From Achromobacter marplatensis (lineage in GTDB: Bacteria; Pseudomonadota; Gammaproteobacteria; Burkholderiales; Burkholderiaceae_B), in assembly GCF_002209535.1 (NCBI RefSeq), contig NZ_NJIG01000010.1:1-64000 (forward strand): a stretch of DNA of 64,000 nucleotides, given 5' to 3'. A program made the position numbers and the translations under genes. Below are positions 18,413-26,741 of the stretch, piece after piece; positions within the stretch are counted from its first letter, which is position 1, and every line of letters starts with the position of its first letter. Below the pieces are notes generated by a model that saw nothing but the letters and a program-made list of their open reading frames with translations, searched no databases and had not been told where the DNA came from.

Positions 18413-19690
18413 TTACATCGCGGCGAAAACCTTTTCGGCGATGTCCAGGGTGGACTTGATCACGGCGTCGTCGTGCGTGGCCGAGACGAAGCCCGCTTCG
18501 AATGCGGACGGCGCGAAATGCACGCCGTGGTCCAGCATGGCGTGGAAGAAGCGGTTGAACGCCGCCGTGTCGCACTGCGAGACTTCTGCGAACGAGGTGG
18601 GCACCTGGTTGCTGAAATAGATGCCGAACATGCCGCCCACGGAGTCGGCCGAGAAGGCCAGGCCGGCGGCGCGGGCGCGCTCTTGCAGGCCTTGGGCCAG
18701 CTTGGCCGTCTGGGCCGACAGCTTGTCGTAGAAGCCGGGCGCGGCGATCAGGCGCAGCGTGGCCAGGCCCGCGGCAACGGCGACGGGGTTGCCCGACAGC
18801 GTGCCCGCCTGGTACACGCCGCCCAGCGGGGCGATGTGCTTCATGACTTCGGCGCTGCCGCCGAAGGCGCCCACCGGCATGCCGCCGCCGATCACCTTGG
18901 CCAGCGTGGTGATGTCCGGCTTCACGCCGGTCAGGCCCTGCACGCCCTGCGGGCCCACGCGGAAACCGGTCATCACTTCGTCAAAAATCAGCAGCGCGCC
19001 ATGCTGCGTGCAGACCTCGCGCAGGCCTTCCAGGAAACCCGCCGCCGGCTTGATCAGGTTCATGTTGCCGGCCACCGGCTCCACGATGATGCAGGCGATG
19101 TCGGCGCCGTGCTGGGCAAAAGCCTGGCGCACGGCGTCCAGGTTGTTGTATTCCAGGGTCAGCGTGTGCGACACGAATTCCGGCGGCACGCCCGCCGAAC
19201 TGGGGTTGCCGAAGGTCAAGAGGCCCGAGCCGGCCTTGACCAGCAGGCTGTCCGAATGGCCGTGGTAGCAGCCTTCGAACTTCACGATCTTGGCGCGGCC
19301 CGTGGCGCCGCGCGCCAGGCGGATGGCCGTCATGGTGGCTTCGGTGCCCGAGCTGACCAGACGTACCTGCTCCAGCGAGGGTAGGCGCGCAATCAGCACT
19401 TCGGCCAGTTCGATCTCGGCTTCGGTCGGGGCGCCGAACGACAGGCCGTTGACGGCGGCTTCCTGCACCGCGCGCACCACTTCAGGGTGCGAGTGGCCCA
19501 GGATGGCCGGGCCCCAGGAGCCCACGTAATCGATGTACTGCTTGTCTTCCGCGTCCCACACGTACGGGCCTTGCGCGCGCTTGATGAAGCGCGGCGTGCC
19601 GCCCACGGAGCGGAATGCGCGCACAGGCGAGTTGACGCCGCCGGGGATGCTGCGGCAGGCGCGTTCGAAAAGCTGTTCGTTACGGGACAT
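18413..19690 (-). CDS. hemL: Glutamate-1-semialdehyde 2,1-aminomutase
   Basis: This 425-residue PLP enzyme converts glutamate-1-semialdehyde to 5-aminolevulinate for tetrapyrrole synthesis. Lys265 in [16 protein letters not shown] is the PLP lysine, and [11 protein letters not shown] near the N-terminus is typical. The ATG at 19690 is chosen; an in-frame TTG nine bases upstream would overlap the thiE stop. It is the last gene of a thiD-like/thiE/hemL operon. Confidence 0.93.
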   Translation of the reverse strand: MSRNEQLFERACRSIPGGVNSPVRAFRSVGGTPRFIKRAQGPYVWDAEDKQYIDYVGSWGPAILGHSHPEVVRAVQEAAVNGLSFGAPTEAEIELAEVLIARLPSLEQVRLVSSGTEATMTAIRLARGATGRAKIVKFEGCYHGHSDSLLVKAGSGLLTFGNPSSAGVPPEFVSHTLTLEYNNLDAVRQAFAQHGADIACIIVEPVAGNMNLIKPAAGFLEGLREVCTQHGALLIFDEVMTGFRVGPQGVQGLTGVKPDITTLAKVIGGGMPVGAFGGSAEVMKHIAPLGGVYQAGTLSGNPVAVAAGLATLRLIAAPGFYDKLSAQTAKLAQGLQERARAAGLAFSADSVGGMFGIYFSNQVPTSFAEVSQCDTAAFNRFFHAMLDHGVHFAPSAFEAGFVSATHDDAVIKSTLDIAEKVFAAM

Positions 19691-19695
19691 GGCGT

Positions 19696-20361
19696 TCAAG
19701 GCTTGCGGTTGAGGTTGGCGGAAAAGGGCGCGGAGCAGGCCGCTGCGGCGGCCCGGATGCTGGGCGCTTCGAAAAGCCCGGTGATGACGGCGATGGAATC
19801 GGCGCCCGCCTGGGCCAGCAGCGGCGCGTTGTCGGCGGTGATGCCGCCGATGGCGACCACCGCGGGCCGGGGCGCGTCGCGCTCTTCGACCAGGCGGCGG
19901 GCTTCGGTCAGCACCGACAGCGGCGCGCGCACGGTGTCCGGCTTGACGGTGGAGGCGAACATCGCGCCGAAGGCGATGTAGTCGGCGCCGGCATCCAGCA
20001 GTTCGCGGGCACGGACCAGATCGTCGTAGCTGGAGCCGCCCAGGATCAGATCGGGGCCGGCTTCGGCGCGGATGCGCGCCAGGCTTTCGTCTTCGCGGCC
20101 CACGTGCGCGCCGTCGGCGCCGACCTCCAGCGCCAGGCGCCAGTCGTCATTGATCAGGAATACCACGCCCAGTTCGCGGCACAGGGGCGCCAGTGCACGC
20201 GCCTGTTCGGCGCGCACCGAGTCGGGCACGTTCTTGCGGCGCAGCTGCAGCGAACGCATGCCGCCGTCGGCGGCTTTGCGCACGGCCTGCATCAGGCGTT
20301 CGGTATCGTCCCATTCAGGGGTGACGCCATACAGGCCGGCGGGAAAACGCAGCGGTTTCAT
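19696..20361 (-). CDS. thiE: Thiamine phosphate synthase
   Basis: This 221-residue TIM-barrel enzyme joins hydroxymethylpyrimidine diphosphate and the thiazole phosphate. Motifs seen are [26 protein letters not shown] and VAIGGI. The start ATG overlaps the stop of the thiD-like gene as ATGA, and only five bases separate its stop from the hemL ATG. Confidence 0.9.
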   Translation of the reverse strand: MKPLRFPAGLYGVTPEWDDTERLMQAVRKAADGGMRSLQLRRKNVPDSVRAEQARALAPLCRELGVVFLINDDWRLALEVGADGAHVGREDESLARIRAEAGPDLILGGSSYDDLVRARELLDAGADYIAFGAMFASTVKPDTVRAPLSVLTEARRLVEERDAPRPAVVAIGGITADNAPLLAQAGADSIAVITGLFEAPSIRAAAAACSAPFSANLNRKP

Positions 20362-21167
20362 TGCGGTTGGATCCGGTTGGGAATGCGCCGGCCCATGCCC
20401 GGCAGGAAGCTGGCGGCGACCGAGGCGTCGGCATGCGCCAGGCCCTGGCGCACGGCTTCGGGCATTTCCAGCCCGCGGGCCAGCATGGCGGTGATGGCGG
20501 TGGCGGCCAGGCCGCCGGCGTCGCCGTTGCGGTCCGGGGGCGTTTGCCACGGCCAGGTGTGGGTCTGGCCGCTGGGGCCCAGCAACACGTTGGCGTAATG
20601 GCCGGGCCGCTGCGGGCTGCCCAGCACCAGGACCCATTCGGCGCCGGCCGCCACCAGGGCGTGCATGGGCGTCGGTGCGTCCCCGATATCGATGTCGCCG
20701 TCGGCGTGCCACTGCGCCAGGCGCAGGTGCTCGATGACCAGCAGGTCGGTCTGCGGCAACACCAGTTCCAGCGTGGCAGCCAACAGATCGTCGGCATCGT
20801 CCTCGTCCGCGGCGTCCGCCGGCAAGGGGGCGCGCTGGCCCAGGTGCAGCACCAGCGGCACCTGGCTGTAGTCGGCGGCGACCTGGGCGGCAACGCTTGC
20901 CGTTTCAGCGGTGTATAGTCCGCCCACCTTGATGGCCTGCACGGACATGTCTTCCAGCAGGCAGCGGGCCTGGTCGTCCAGCAGGTCGGGCGAAACAGGA
21001 TGGATTTCTTCGATGCCGGCAGTGTCCTGCACGGTCAGCGCGGTCACGGCCGCCAGGCCATGACAGCCCAGGCGGGCGCAGGTGACGGCATCCGCGGGCA
21101 AGCCGTCGGATCCCGAGGGATCGAGCGGGCCGAAGACCAAAACGAGAGGGGGAGTAACGGGGGCCAC
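20358..21167 (-). CDS. ThiD-like hydroxymethylpyrimidine kinase family protein with diverged catalytic loops
   Basis: This protein has about 269 residues and the ribokinase-like fold of ThiD. The substrate side is recognisable (FGPLDPSGSDGLPAD, then TVQDTAG matching the pyrimidine-binding glutamine). The ATP and anion-hole regions are not: the usual DPVM loop is replaced around VLHLGQRAPL, and the usual GTGCT segment by NGDAGGLAAT. Kinase activity is therefore doubtful. A GTG at 21167 is the most plausible start, as no in-frame ATG lies close by; the start is uncertain. Coupling to thiE suggests a thiamine-related role. No THI-box riboswitch is visible upstream. Confidence 0.7.
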   Translation of the reverse strand: MAPVTPPLVLVFGPLDPSGSDGLPADAVTCARLGCHGLAAVTALTVQDTAGIEEIHPVSPDLLDDQARCLLEDMSVQAIKVGGLYTAETASVAAQVAADYSQVPLVLHLGQRAPLPADAADEDDADDLLAATLELVLPQTDLLVIEHLRLAQWHADGDIDIGDAPTPMHALVAAGAEWVLVLGSPQRPGHYANVLLGPSGQTHTWPWQTPPDRNGDAGGLAATAITAMLARGLEMPEAVRQGLAHADASVAASFLPGMGRRIPNRIQPQ

Positions 21168-21323
21168 GTGGACAGCGCTTGAGTGAGGGTACCCGGACTC
21201 ATTTTGAGGTGAATCAGGGGAACCCCTATTGGGTTTCGGTAAGATTGTCCCCATTCTAATGGAAGCCCCCCACCTTTGCCCCGCCACGGGGACCACGGTC
21301 GGGAATTGATGTAAGAGAGAACT

Positions 21324-21488
21324 ATGCGTACTTGGATGTGTCTGATTTGTGGCTGGGTCTATGACGAAGAGGCCGGCCTGCCCGACGAAGGTATTGCTCC
21401 CGGCACCCGCTGGGAAGATGTGCCGCCGAACTGGGTCTGTCCTGAATGCGGCGCCCGCAAAGAGGACTTTGAATTGATGGAAATCTGA
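21324..21488 (+). CDS. Rubredoxin
   Basis: This 54-residue protein has the four iron-binding cysteines Cys6, Cys9, Cys39 and Cys42 in two CxxC knuckles (CLICG and CPECG). The length and the WVYDEEAG and PPNWVCPEC segments are standard for rubredoxin, a small electron carrier. The ATG at 21324 follows AAGAGAGA. It is divergent from the thiD-like gene, a neighbourhood often seen in betaproteobacteria. Confidence 0.95.
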   Translation: MRTWMCLICGWVYDEEAGLPDEGIAPGTRWEDVPPNWVCPECGARKEDFELMEI

Positions 21489-21641
21489 ACTCGATCCGCT
21501 GACCTATTCCGCCAGGGCTCGTAAGATGGGGCAAGCCCCCATCCCTCGTAACCGCAGGACGGTCTGCCGCCAGGCAAGCAGGGCCGCGCATGACGCGCGC
21601 CCCGTCCACGGTTCTTTCAGACTACCCATGAAGGGGTTGCC

Positions 21642-22229
21642 ATGACGGAAAAACACCACGAAGCCGCCTCGACGCAGGCGGCCAACTTTGCCAACCAGTT
21701 CCTGATCGCCATGCCGGGCATGGTCGAAGGCAGCCTGGCCGGTTCTGTCATCTACGTATGCGAACACACCGAGCGCGGCGCGCTGGGCCTGGTCATCAAC
21801 CGGCCCACCGACCTGACGCTGGGCACCCTGTTCGAGCGCATTGAACTGACGCTTGAGATCGGCCCGGTCAAGGACACGCTGGTTTTCTTTGGCGGCCCGG
21901 TGCAGACCGACCGCGGCTTTGTGCTGCACGCGCCTGCGGGCGACTACAGCTCCAGCATCAAGATGGGCGCGATGGCGCTGACGACCTCGCGCGACGTGCT
22001 GCAGGCCGTGGCCGACGGCAACGGGCCCGCCCGGATGCTGGTCACGCTGGGGTATGCCGGCTGGGGCGCAGGCCAGCTGGAAAGCGAAATGGGCCAGAAC
22101 GCCTGGCTTAGCGTCGGCGCCGACGACCACATCATTTTCGACGTGCCTCCGGAAGACCGTTACCCTGCCGCCTTGAAGCTGCTCGGCATCGATCCGGTCA
22201 TGCTGGCGGGCGACGCGGGCCATGCCTGA
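21642..22229 (+). CDS. yqgE: YqgE/AlgH family protein
   Basis: This 195-residue DUF179 protein has NQFLIAMPGM, GALGLVINRP and the glycine-rich C-terminal GYAGWGAGQLE that mark the family. Its biochemical role is not established; it is very often found next to ruvX. Its 3' end overlaps ruvX by eight bases. Confidence 0.92.
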   Translation: MTEKHHEAASTQAANFANQFLIAMPGMVEGSLAGSVIYVCEHTERGALGLVINRPTDLTLGTLFERIELTLEIGPVKDTLVFFGGPVQTDRGFVLHAPAGDYSSSIKMGAMALTTSRDVLQAVADGNGPARMLVTLGYAGWGAGQLESEMGQNAWLSVGADDHIIFDVPPEDRYPAALKLLGIDPVMLAGDAGHA

Positions 22230-22623
22230 AGAGACGCTGCTTGCCTTTGACTTCGGCGAAAAGAAGATCGGCATTGCTATCGGCAACACGCTGACGCGCC
22301 AGGCGCGTCCGCTGGAAATCATCTTCAGCGAAATCCGCGACGCGCGTTTCAACCGCATCGCGGCGCTGCTGCAGGAATGGCAGCCACATCGCGTGGTCGT
22401 GGGGCTGGCGCTGGATGCCGATGGCGGCGAACAGCCCGCCACCGCGCGTTGCCGGCGCTTTGCCAACCAGCTGCATGGCCGCTTCGGCGTGGCCGTTGAA
22501 CTGGTGGACGAACGTGGCTCCAGCATGGAGGCCCAGCGCCTGCTGGGCACGCATGCGGCCGATGACGCGATGGCCGCGGCTGTTATCCTGCAACGATACT
22601 TGGACACCCTGCCTGCGTCCTGA
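22222..22623 (+). CDS. ruvX: Putative Holliday junction resolvase / pre-16S rRNA nuclease
   Basis: This 133-residue RNase H-fold protein (YqgF) has the first catalytic aspartate at position 10 in LLAFDFGEKKIG, then VVGLALDADG and LVDERGSS. It is linked to maturation of the 16S rRNA 5' end and to Holliday junction resolution in different species. The start overlaps yqgE, and the pyrB-like gene follows after 21 bases. A pyrR gene, often found at this spot in relatives, is absent. Confidence 0.92.
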   Translation: MPEETLLAFDFGEKKIGIAIGNTLTRQARPLEIIFSEIRDARFNRIAALLQEWQPHRVVVGLALDADGGEQPATARCRRFANQLHGRFGVAVELVDERGSSMEAQRLLGTHAADDAMAAAVILQRYLDTLPAS

Positions 22624-22644
22624 AGCACGCGGCCCGGCCTGCCT

Positions 22645-23568
22645 ATGCTCAATCCGCAACTTGATCGCCGCGGCGAACTCATTCATCTGCTGACAACGGA
22701 AGGGTTGCCGCGACGCCACGTCGAGCGCCTGCTCGAGGCGGCCCGCACGTGGGCCGCGGGCGAGGCGCCGATCGCCACGCCGCAGCCCGTATTCCTTTCC
22801 CTGCCCGACGACCCAGCCTGCCGCGACGCCTACGCCGACGCGGCCACGCTGCTGTCCCTGCTGCCTGTCGTCCTGGATAAGCAAGACGCCGGCGCCGAGC
22901 CGGGCGATGCGCTGGCCCAGACCGTATCAGGCCTGGCGCCGGGCATCCTGGTGCTGCGCCATGCGGCCAGCGGCGCGGCGCATTGCGCGGCCGCCCAGGC
23001 GGCGCCGGGGCTGCATGTCGTCAATGCCGGCGACGGCCAGCATGCGGACCCGCTGCCGGCCCTGGCATTGCTCCAGGCGATGCAGGACATCAAGCAAGAC
23101 CTGACGAACCTGGCCGTGACGCTGGTGGGCGACGTTCGCCATTCGCCGGTGGCGCGTTCGGTCATCCACGCGATGACGACGCTGGGCGTGCCCGAAGTGC
23201 GCGCCGTCGCGCCGCGCACGCTCTTGCCGGACAGCCTGCCGCAATTGGGCGTGCGCGCCTGCGCCAGCCTGCACGAAGGCCTGCAGGGTGCCGACGTGGT
23301 CATCGTGCTGCCCCTGGGCGTTGAACGGATCAGCGGCGCGCTGCTGCCGTCGGCCCGGGAATACGCCCAGGCCTATGGCGTGACGCCCGCCACGCTGGCG
23401 GCCGCCAGGCCCGATGTGCTGCTGCTGCCCGCCGGCGCGTTGACGCCCGGCGTGGAAGTGGATGGCGACGTGGCCGCCAGCCTGCCGCCCATCGAAGCCC
23501 GATTGGCCGGCTTGCTGCAACATTTGCGCCTGGCCGCCTTGGGCGTGCTGGCCGGAGACGCGCCATGA
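22645..23568 (+). CDS. Aspartate carbamoyltransferase (PyrB) homologue that has lost its active site
   Basis: This 307-residue protein is clearly PyrB by its ends and fold segments (MLNPQL at the N-terminus, VLRHAASGA at 103-111, NAGDG at 127-131, TTLGVPEVRAV at 178-188). Most catalytic elements are gone. The STRTR carbamoyl-phosphate loop is replaced around 51-58 by LSLPDDPA, HPTQ by ADPL, the arginine of HSRVARS by proline (HSPVARS), LRLQxER by LPLGVER, and HPGPxNRG by LPAGALTPG. The reading frame is intact and sits in the normal place before pyrC', so it is not a decaying pseudogene. It is probably a structural or regulatory pseudoenzyme; an active ATCase must be encoded elsewhere. Confidence 0.85.
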   Translation: MLNPQLDRRGELIHLLTTEGLPRRHVERLLEAARTWAAGEAPIATPQPVFLSLPDDPACRDAYADAATLLSLLPVVLDKQDAGAEPGDALAQTVSGLAPGILVLRHAASGAAHCAAAQAAPGLHVVNAGDGQHADPLPALALLQAMQDIKQDLTNLAVTLVGDVRHSPVARSVIHAMTTLGVPEVRAVAPRTLLPDSLPQLGVRACASLHEGLQGADVVIVLPLGVERISGALLPSAREYAQAYGVTPATLAAARPDVLLLPAGALTPGVEVDGDVAASLPPIEARLAGLLQHLRLAALGVLAGDAP

Positions 23569-24875
23569 GGCTGCACATCGCCAACGGCCGCCTGATCGAT
23601 CCCGCCAACGGCGTGGACGGGCGGCACGATATTTACACGGCCGACGGCCACGTGGTGGCCGTGGGGGCGGCGCCGGACGGCTTCCAGGCCGACCGCGTGC
23701 TGGATGCCGACGGGCTGGCCGTGCTGCCGGGCCTGGTCGATTTGTCGGCCCGGGTCTTGCAGCCCGCAGGGGCGGGCAGTATGGCCACGGGTTCCGCGTT
23801 TGCGCCCGCCGAGTTGCGCGCGGCGCTTGCCGGTGGCGTGACCCGCCTGGTGTTGCCGCCGGATGCCGATGCCGCGCTGGACGAGCCGGGCAAGGTCGAC
23901 GCGCTGATGCGTCAGGCCGACGCCGGCACGGTCCGTGTTCACCCTCTGGGCGCGATGACGGTGGGTCTTGCCGGCGAGACGCTGGCGGAAATGGGCCTGC
24001 TCTCCCAGGCGGGCTGCATCGCCTTTGCCCAGGGCGAGCACGGCATTGCCGATACGCGGGTGCTGTGGGGCGCCATGCGCTACGCCAGTGGCATGGACCG
24101 CACGTTGTGGCTGCGTCCGCAGGATCCCTGGCTGGCGCGCGGCACGGTCGCGGCCAGCGGCGCCTACGCCGAGCGCCTGGGGCTGGAAGGCCTGCCGCCG
24201 CAAGCGGAAACGGTGGCGCTGCAAACGATCTTCGAACTTCAGCGCGCTACCGGCGCCCGCGTGCACCTGACCCGGCTGTCCACGGCGGCGGGGCTGGAAC
24301 TGCTGCGCGCGGCCAAGCGCGAAGGGCTGCCCGTCACCGCTGACGTGTCGGCCCACAACCTGCACCTGACCGACGTCGACATCGGCTTTTTCGATACGAA
24401 TTTCCATCTGTCGCCGCCGCTGCGCGGCCAACGCGACCGCGATGCCATCCACACGGCGCTGGCCGAGGGGCTGGTCGACGCCTTGTGTTCGGATCACACG
24501 CCGGTCGACAGCCAAGCCAAGGCGGTGCCGTTCCCGGCCTCCGCGCCGGGCGCGACGGCGCTGGAACTGCTGCTGTCGCTGACGCTGAAGTGGGTGCGCG
24601 ACCGTCGCTGCCCGCTGATCGACGCGCTGGCCCGCGTGACATCGGGCCCGGGCGCCGTGCTCGGCCGCATGACGCCGGACGCCGCGCGGGCGGGCCAATT
24701 GGGCGTGGGCGCGCCGGCGGACCTGTGCCTGGCCGACCTGGACGCCGAATGGCTGGTGATGCCGGCAGCGCTGCAAAGCCGCAGCGCCCACACCCCGTTC
24801 GCGGGTATGATGCTGCCCGGTCGGGTACGCGCCACCGTGGTCGGTGGCCGGCTGGCCTGGGAGACTTCAGTTTGA
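23565..24875 (+). CDS. Non-catalytic dihydroorotase-like protein (PyrC')
   Basis: This 436-residue amidohydrolase-fold protein is the PyrC' (PyrX) type found beside pyrB in many proteobacteria. The metal-binding HxH of true dihydroorotases is missing: GLVDLSARVLQP at about 56-67 has Ser61 and Arg63 at those positions. SDHTPV near the C-terminal half is retained. In Pseudomonas, PyrC' is inactive and scaffolds the PyrB dodecamer. Its ATG overlaps the pyrB-like stop. Its partner here also looks inactive, which is unusual. Confidence 0.87.
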   Translation: MRLHIANGRLIDPANGVDGRHDIYTADGHVVAVGAAPDGFQADRVLDADGLAVLPGLVDLSARVLQPAGAGSMATGSAFAPAELRAALAGGVTRLVLPPDADAALDEPGKVDALMRQADAGTVRVHPLGAMTVGLAGETLAEMGLLSQAGCIAFAQGEHGIADTRVLWGAMRYASGMDRTLWLRPQDPWLARGTVAASGAYAERLGLEGLPPQAETVALQTIFELQRATGARVHLTRLSTAAGLELLRAAKREGLPVTADVSAHNLHLTDVDIGFFDTNFHLSPPLRGQRDRDAIHTALAEGLVDALCSDHTPVDSQAKAVPFPASAPGATALELLLSLTLKWVRDRRCPLIDALARVTSGPGAVLGRMTPDAARAGQLGVGAPADLCLADLDAEWLVMPAALQSRSAHTPFAGMMLPGRVRATVVGGRLAWETSV

Positions 24876-25615
24876 AGCTGCTGCGCTTTGTCCTACGGCT
24901 GGCACTGGTGCTGCCCTTGATTGTTTTCGGCCTGTTTTGCGTGGGAGCGGTCTACCCGTTTCTTCGACCCCAATCCCGAGCCTGGTTGAACCGCACCTGG
25001 TCGCGGGCATTGATGGCGGCCTGTGGGCTGCGGGTCGTCTTCAAAGGCGAACCGCGCATGACGGGGCCCGTGCTGCTGGTGGCGAACCATGTTTCCTGGA
25101 TCGACATCTTCGTCCTGAATTCCGCGCGCGCGACGTCTTTCGTGGCCAAGAGCGAAATCCGCAGCTGGCCGGTGATCGGCTGGCTGGTGGCGGGCGCAGG
25201 CACGCTGTTCATCGAACGCGGCCAACGCCACGCAGTGCATGCCATGGGGGAGTCGATGCAGGCCCGCTTCAAGCAGGGCGATGCGGTGGGACTGTTCCCC
25301 GAAGGCACGACGACCGAAGGCTTCGACCTGCTTCCTTTCCACGCCAGCCTGTTCGAACCGGCGCGTTCGGCGGCGGTGGAAATCCAACCCGTCGCGTTGC
25401 GGTTTTTGCGTGACGGCAAACGGGACGGCTTCGCCGCGTTCGTCGGCGAAGAAAGCCTGGTGGCGAATCTGTGGCGGGTCATGGGGACGACGGGACTGTC
25501 AGTCGAGGTGGTGTTTTTGCCTGCGCTGGCGGCAAGACAGCCTGATGGGAGTTTGCCTACTCGGCTGGAGTTGTCGCATCAGGCGCGGGATGCGATTCTT
25601 GGGGTGCTTGCTTAG
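24872..25615 (+). CDS. plsC: 1-acyl-sn-glycerol-3-phosphate acyltransferase (PlsC-like)
   Basis: This 247-residue membrane-associated acyltransferase has a hydrophobic N-terminal helix (residues 5-30), the HX4D motif in NHVSWIDIF and the substrate motif FPEGTTTEG. It would acylate lysophosphatidic acid or a related lysophospholipid. Translation seems to begin at a TTG that overlaps the pyrC' stop codon (TTGA); no ATG lies near. The gene is therefore coupled to the pyr-like genes. Confidence 0.83.
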   Translation: MKLLRFVLRLALVLPLIVFGLFCVGAVYPFLRPQSRAWLNRTWSRALMAACGLRVVFKGEPRMTGPVLLVANHVSWIDIFVLNSARATSFVAKSEIRSWPVIGWLVAGAGTLFIERGQRHAVHAMGESMQARFKQGDAVGLFPEGTTTEGFDLLPFHASLFEPARSAAVEIQPVALRFLRDGKRDGFAAFVGEESLVANLWRVMGTTGLSVEVVFLPALAARQPDGSLPTRLELSHQARDAILGVLA

Positions 25616-25652
25616 GTTTTTTTTGGCGGTTTGTTGTGCTTCGTAGGTCGCC

Positions 25653-25806
25653 CGTCGGCGGTGTCGGCATGACGGCGCGCGCCCACGATTGCGGTCCGGA
25701 GCGTTCGCTCCGGACTGCCCCTTCCTCATCCTCGTCCGCCTTCGGCTCCCTTCGGATTCCCTCGGGCGCATCAAGGTTGCGCGCCGTCATGCCGACACCG
25801 CCGACG
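25653..25806 (+). repeat. Palindromic repeat unit C (type I) with 28-bp outer arms
   Basis: Arms at 25653-25680 and 25779-25806 are a perfect 28-bp inverted repeat. The core hairpin is at 25694-25715 with a GTTC loop. This unit is the left end of a composite block that continues to 26700 and lies between the convergent plsC-like and LysR genes. The arm sequence differs from type II units but is shared, inverted, with unit F. Confidence 0.9.
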
Positions 25807-26531
25807 AGCTGCCGCCGTCTGGGCCTGGGGCGCTGCTAGATCCTCGATTAATGACGAGTGCTGCGTTGCCCGCCGAATTGCAGCCGCGCGGGCGGCTGCA
25901 ATTGGCATACGTGGTGTGAGGCGTCGGGGCTGTGGCCGCTTGCGCGCTTGCCAGGAATTGTTTGCTAATGACCTCGCAGTCACTGGGTGGGGTGGAGCGA
26001 CGGGTGGCGCGCGGCAGGTAGCCGCTTGCTGTTTGAGACCTGTGCGCGCGCCACCCGTCTAATGGGGAGACTGTCGTGTGGTGAGGCACGGTCTTTGTCA
26101 TGTATTGGGCGCTTGCGCATGCGCGCAAACCCATCTGTTGGCGTGCATCGATGATGGGTTCCGTGCGGCAGACACCCGTGTGCTTGTGTCGACCGGAACG
26201 CACTCCACCCATCCTACGAAGGTGAACGACGCCGCCACCCACATCAATCGCCTACGTAGGATGGGTGGAGCGCGGCAAATCCGTCATAAAAACGGGAACG
26301 TCCATCGCGCGCAACCCATCATGGTCACTCAACGGCGATAGGGTCTACATGCGACACGCAACCAGCATCCTCACGACGCAAGACGATGCGTAAGCTCCCA
26401 AAGGCCGCCCGCGCGGCCGGCCGGGAGCGGGCCCCGCAAGATCCTCCACCAATCAAAACTGTTGGCGAGAACCCTAAGCACACCGCTCTACCCAGCTGAC
26501 GTGAAATTGCCGCTGGCAGAGCCCTTCGTGG
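25807..26531. repeat. Spacer of composite repeat block: hairpins and CATCCTACG-type inverted repeats
   Basis: No gene is seen here. A 12-bp perfect hairpin AATTGCAGCCGC/GCGGCTGCAATT lies at 25876-25903. A 16-bp inverted repeat CTCCACCCATCCTACG/CGTAGGATGGGTGGAG lies at 26203-26218 and 26255-26270. A GC-rich hairpin with GCTCCC/GGGAGC ends lies at 26394-26428. The same parts occur in reverse order and orientation at 33000-33700. Confidence 0.8.
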
Positions 26532-26688
26532 CGGTCCCCCGGGGTGTGCGGGGAGTCGATAAGCCCGAGGGAATCTGAAGGCAGTTGCCGTAGGCAACAA
26601 CGAAGATGACGAAGGGGGGGGCCGCCGAGGCACGTCCGGAGCGAAGGCTCCGGACCGCAATCGTTGACCCGCACACCCCGGGGGACCG
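26532..26688 (-). repeat. Palindromic repeat unit D (type II) with 21-bp outer arms
   Basis: Arms at 26532-26552 and 26668-26688 are a perfect 21-bp inverted repeat with a sequence unlike the other copies. The core hairpin is at 26634-26655 (loop GAAG), and the second hairpin GTTGCC-GTA-GGCAAC is at 26584-26598. It lies just beyond the 3' end of the LysR gene. Confidence 0.9.
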
Positions 26689-26741
26689 CTGCGAAGGGCG
26701 TCTCAAGAACCCCCCACCCGTCAATCACGCAAACACCCCTC

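Noticed and set aside
21168-21323. Possible TPP riboswitch upstream of the thiD-like/thiE operon
   Set aside because: The CUGAGA and other THI-box consensus segments are not found on either strand.
22645-23568. Treating the pyrB-like gene as a decaying pseudogene
   Set aside because: The frame is full length with no frameshift or stop, has normal start context and is coupled to pyrC'. Loss is confined to catalytic motifs.
25640-26700. Insertion sequence remnant in the large gap before the LysR gene
   Set aside because: No transposase fragment, no terminal direct repeats and no frame longer than noise were seen. The content is palindromic repeat units and spacers.
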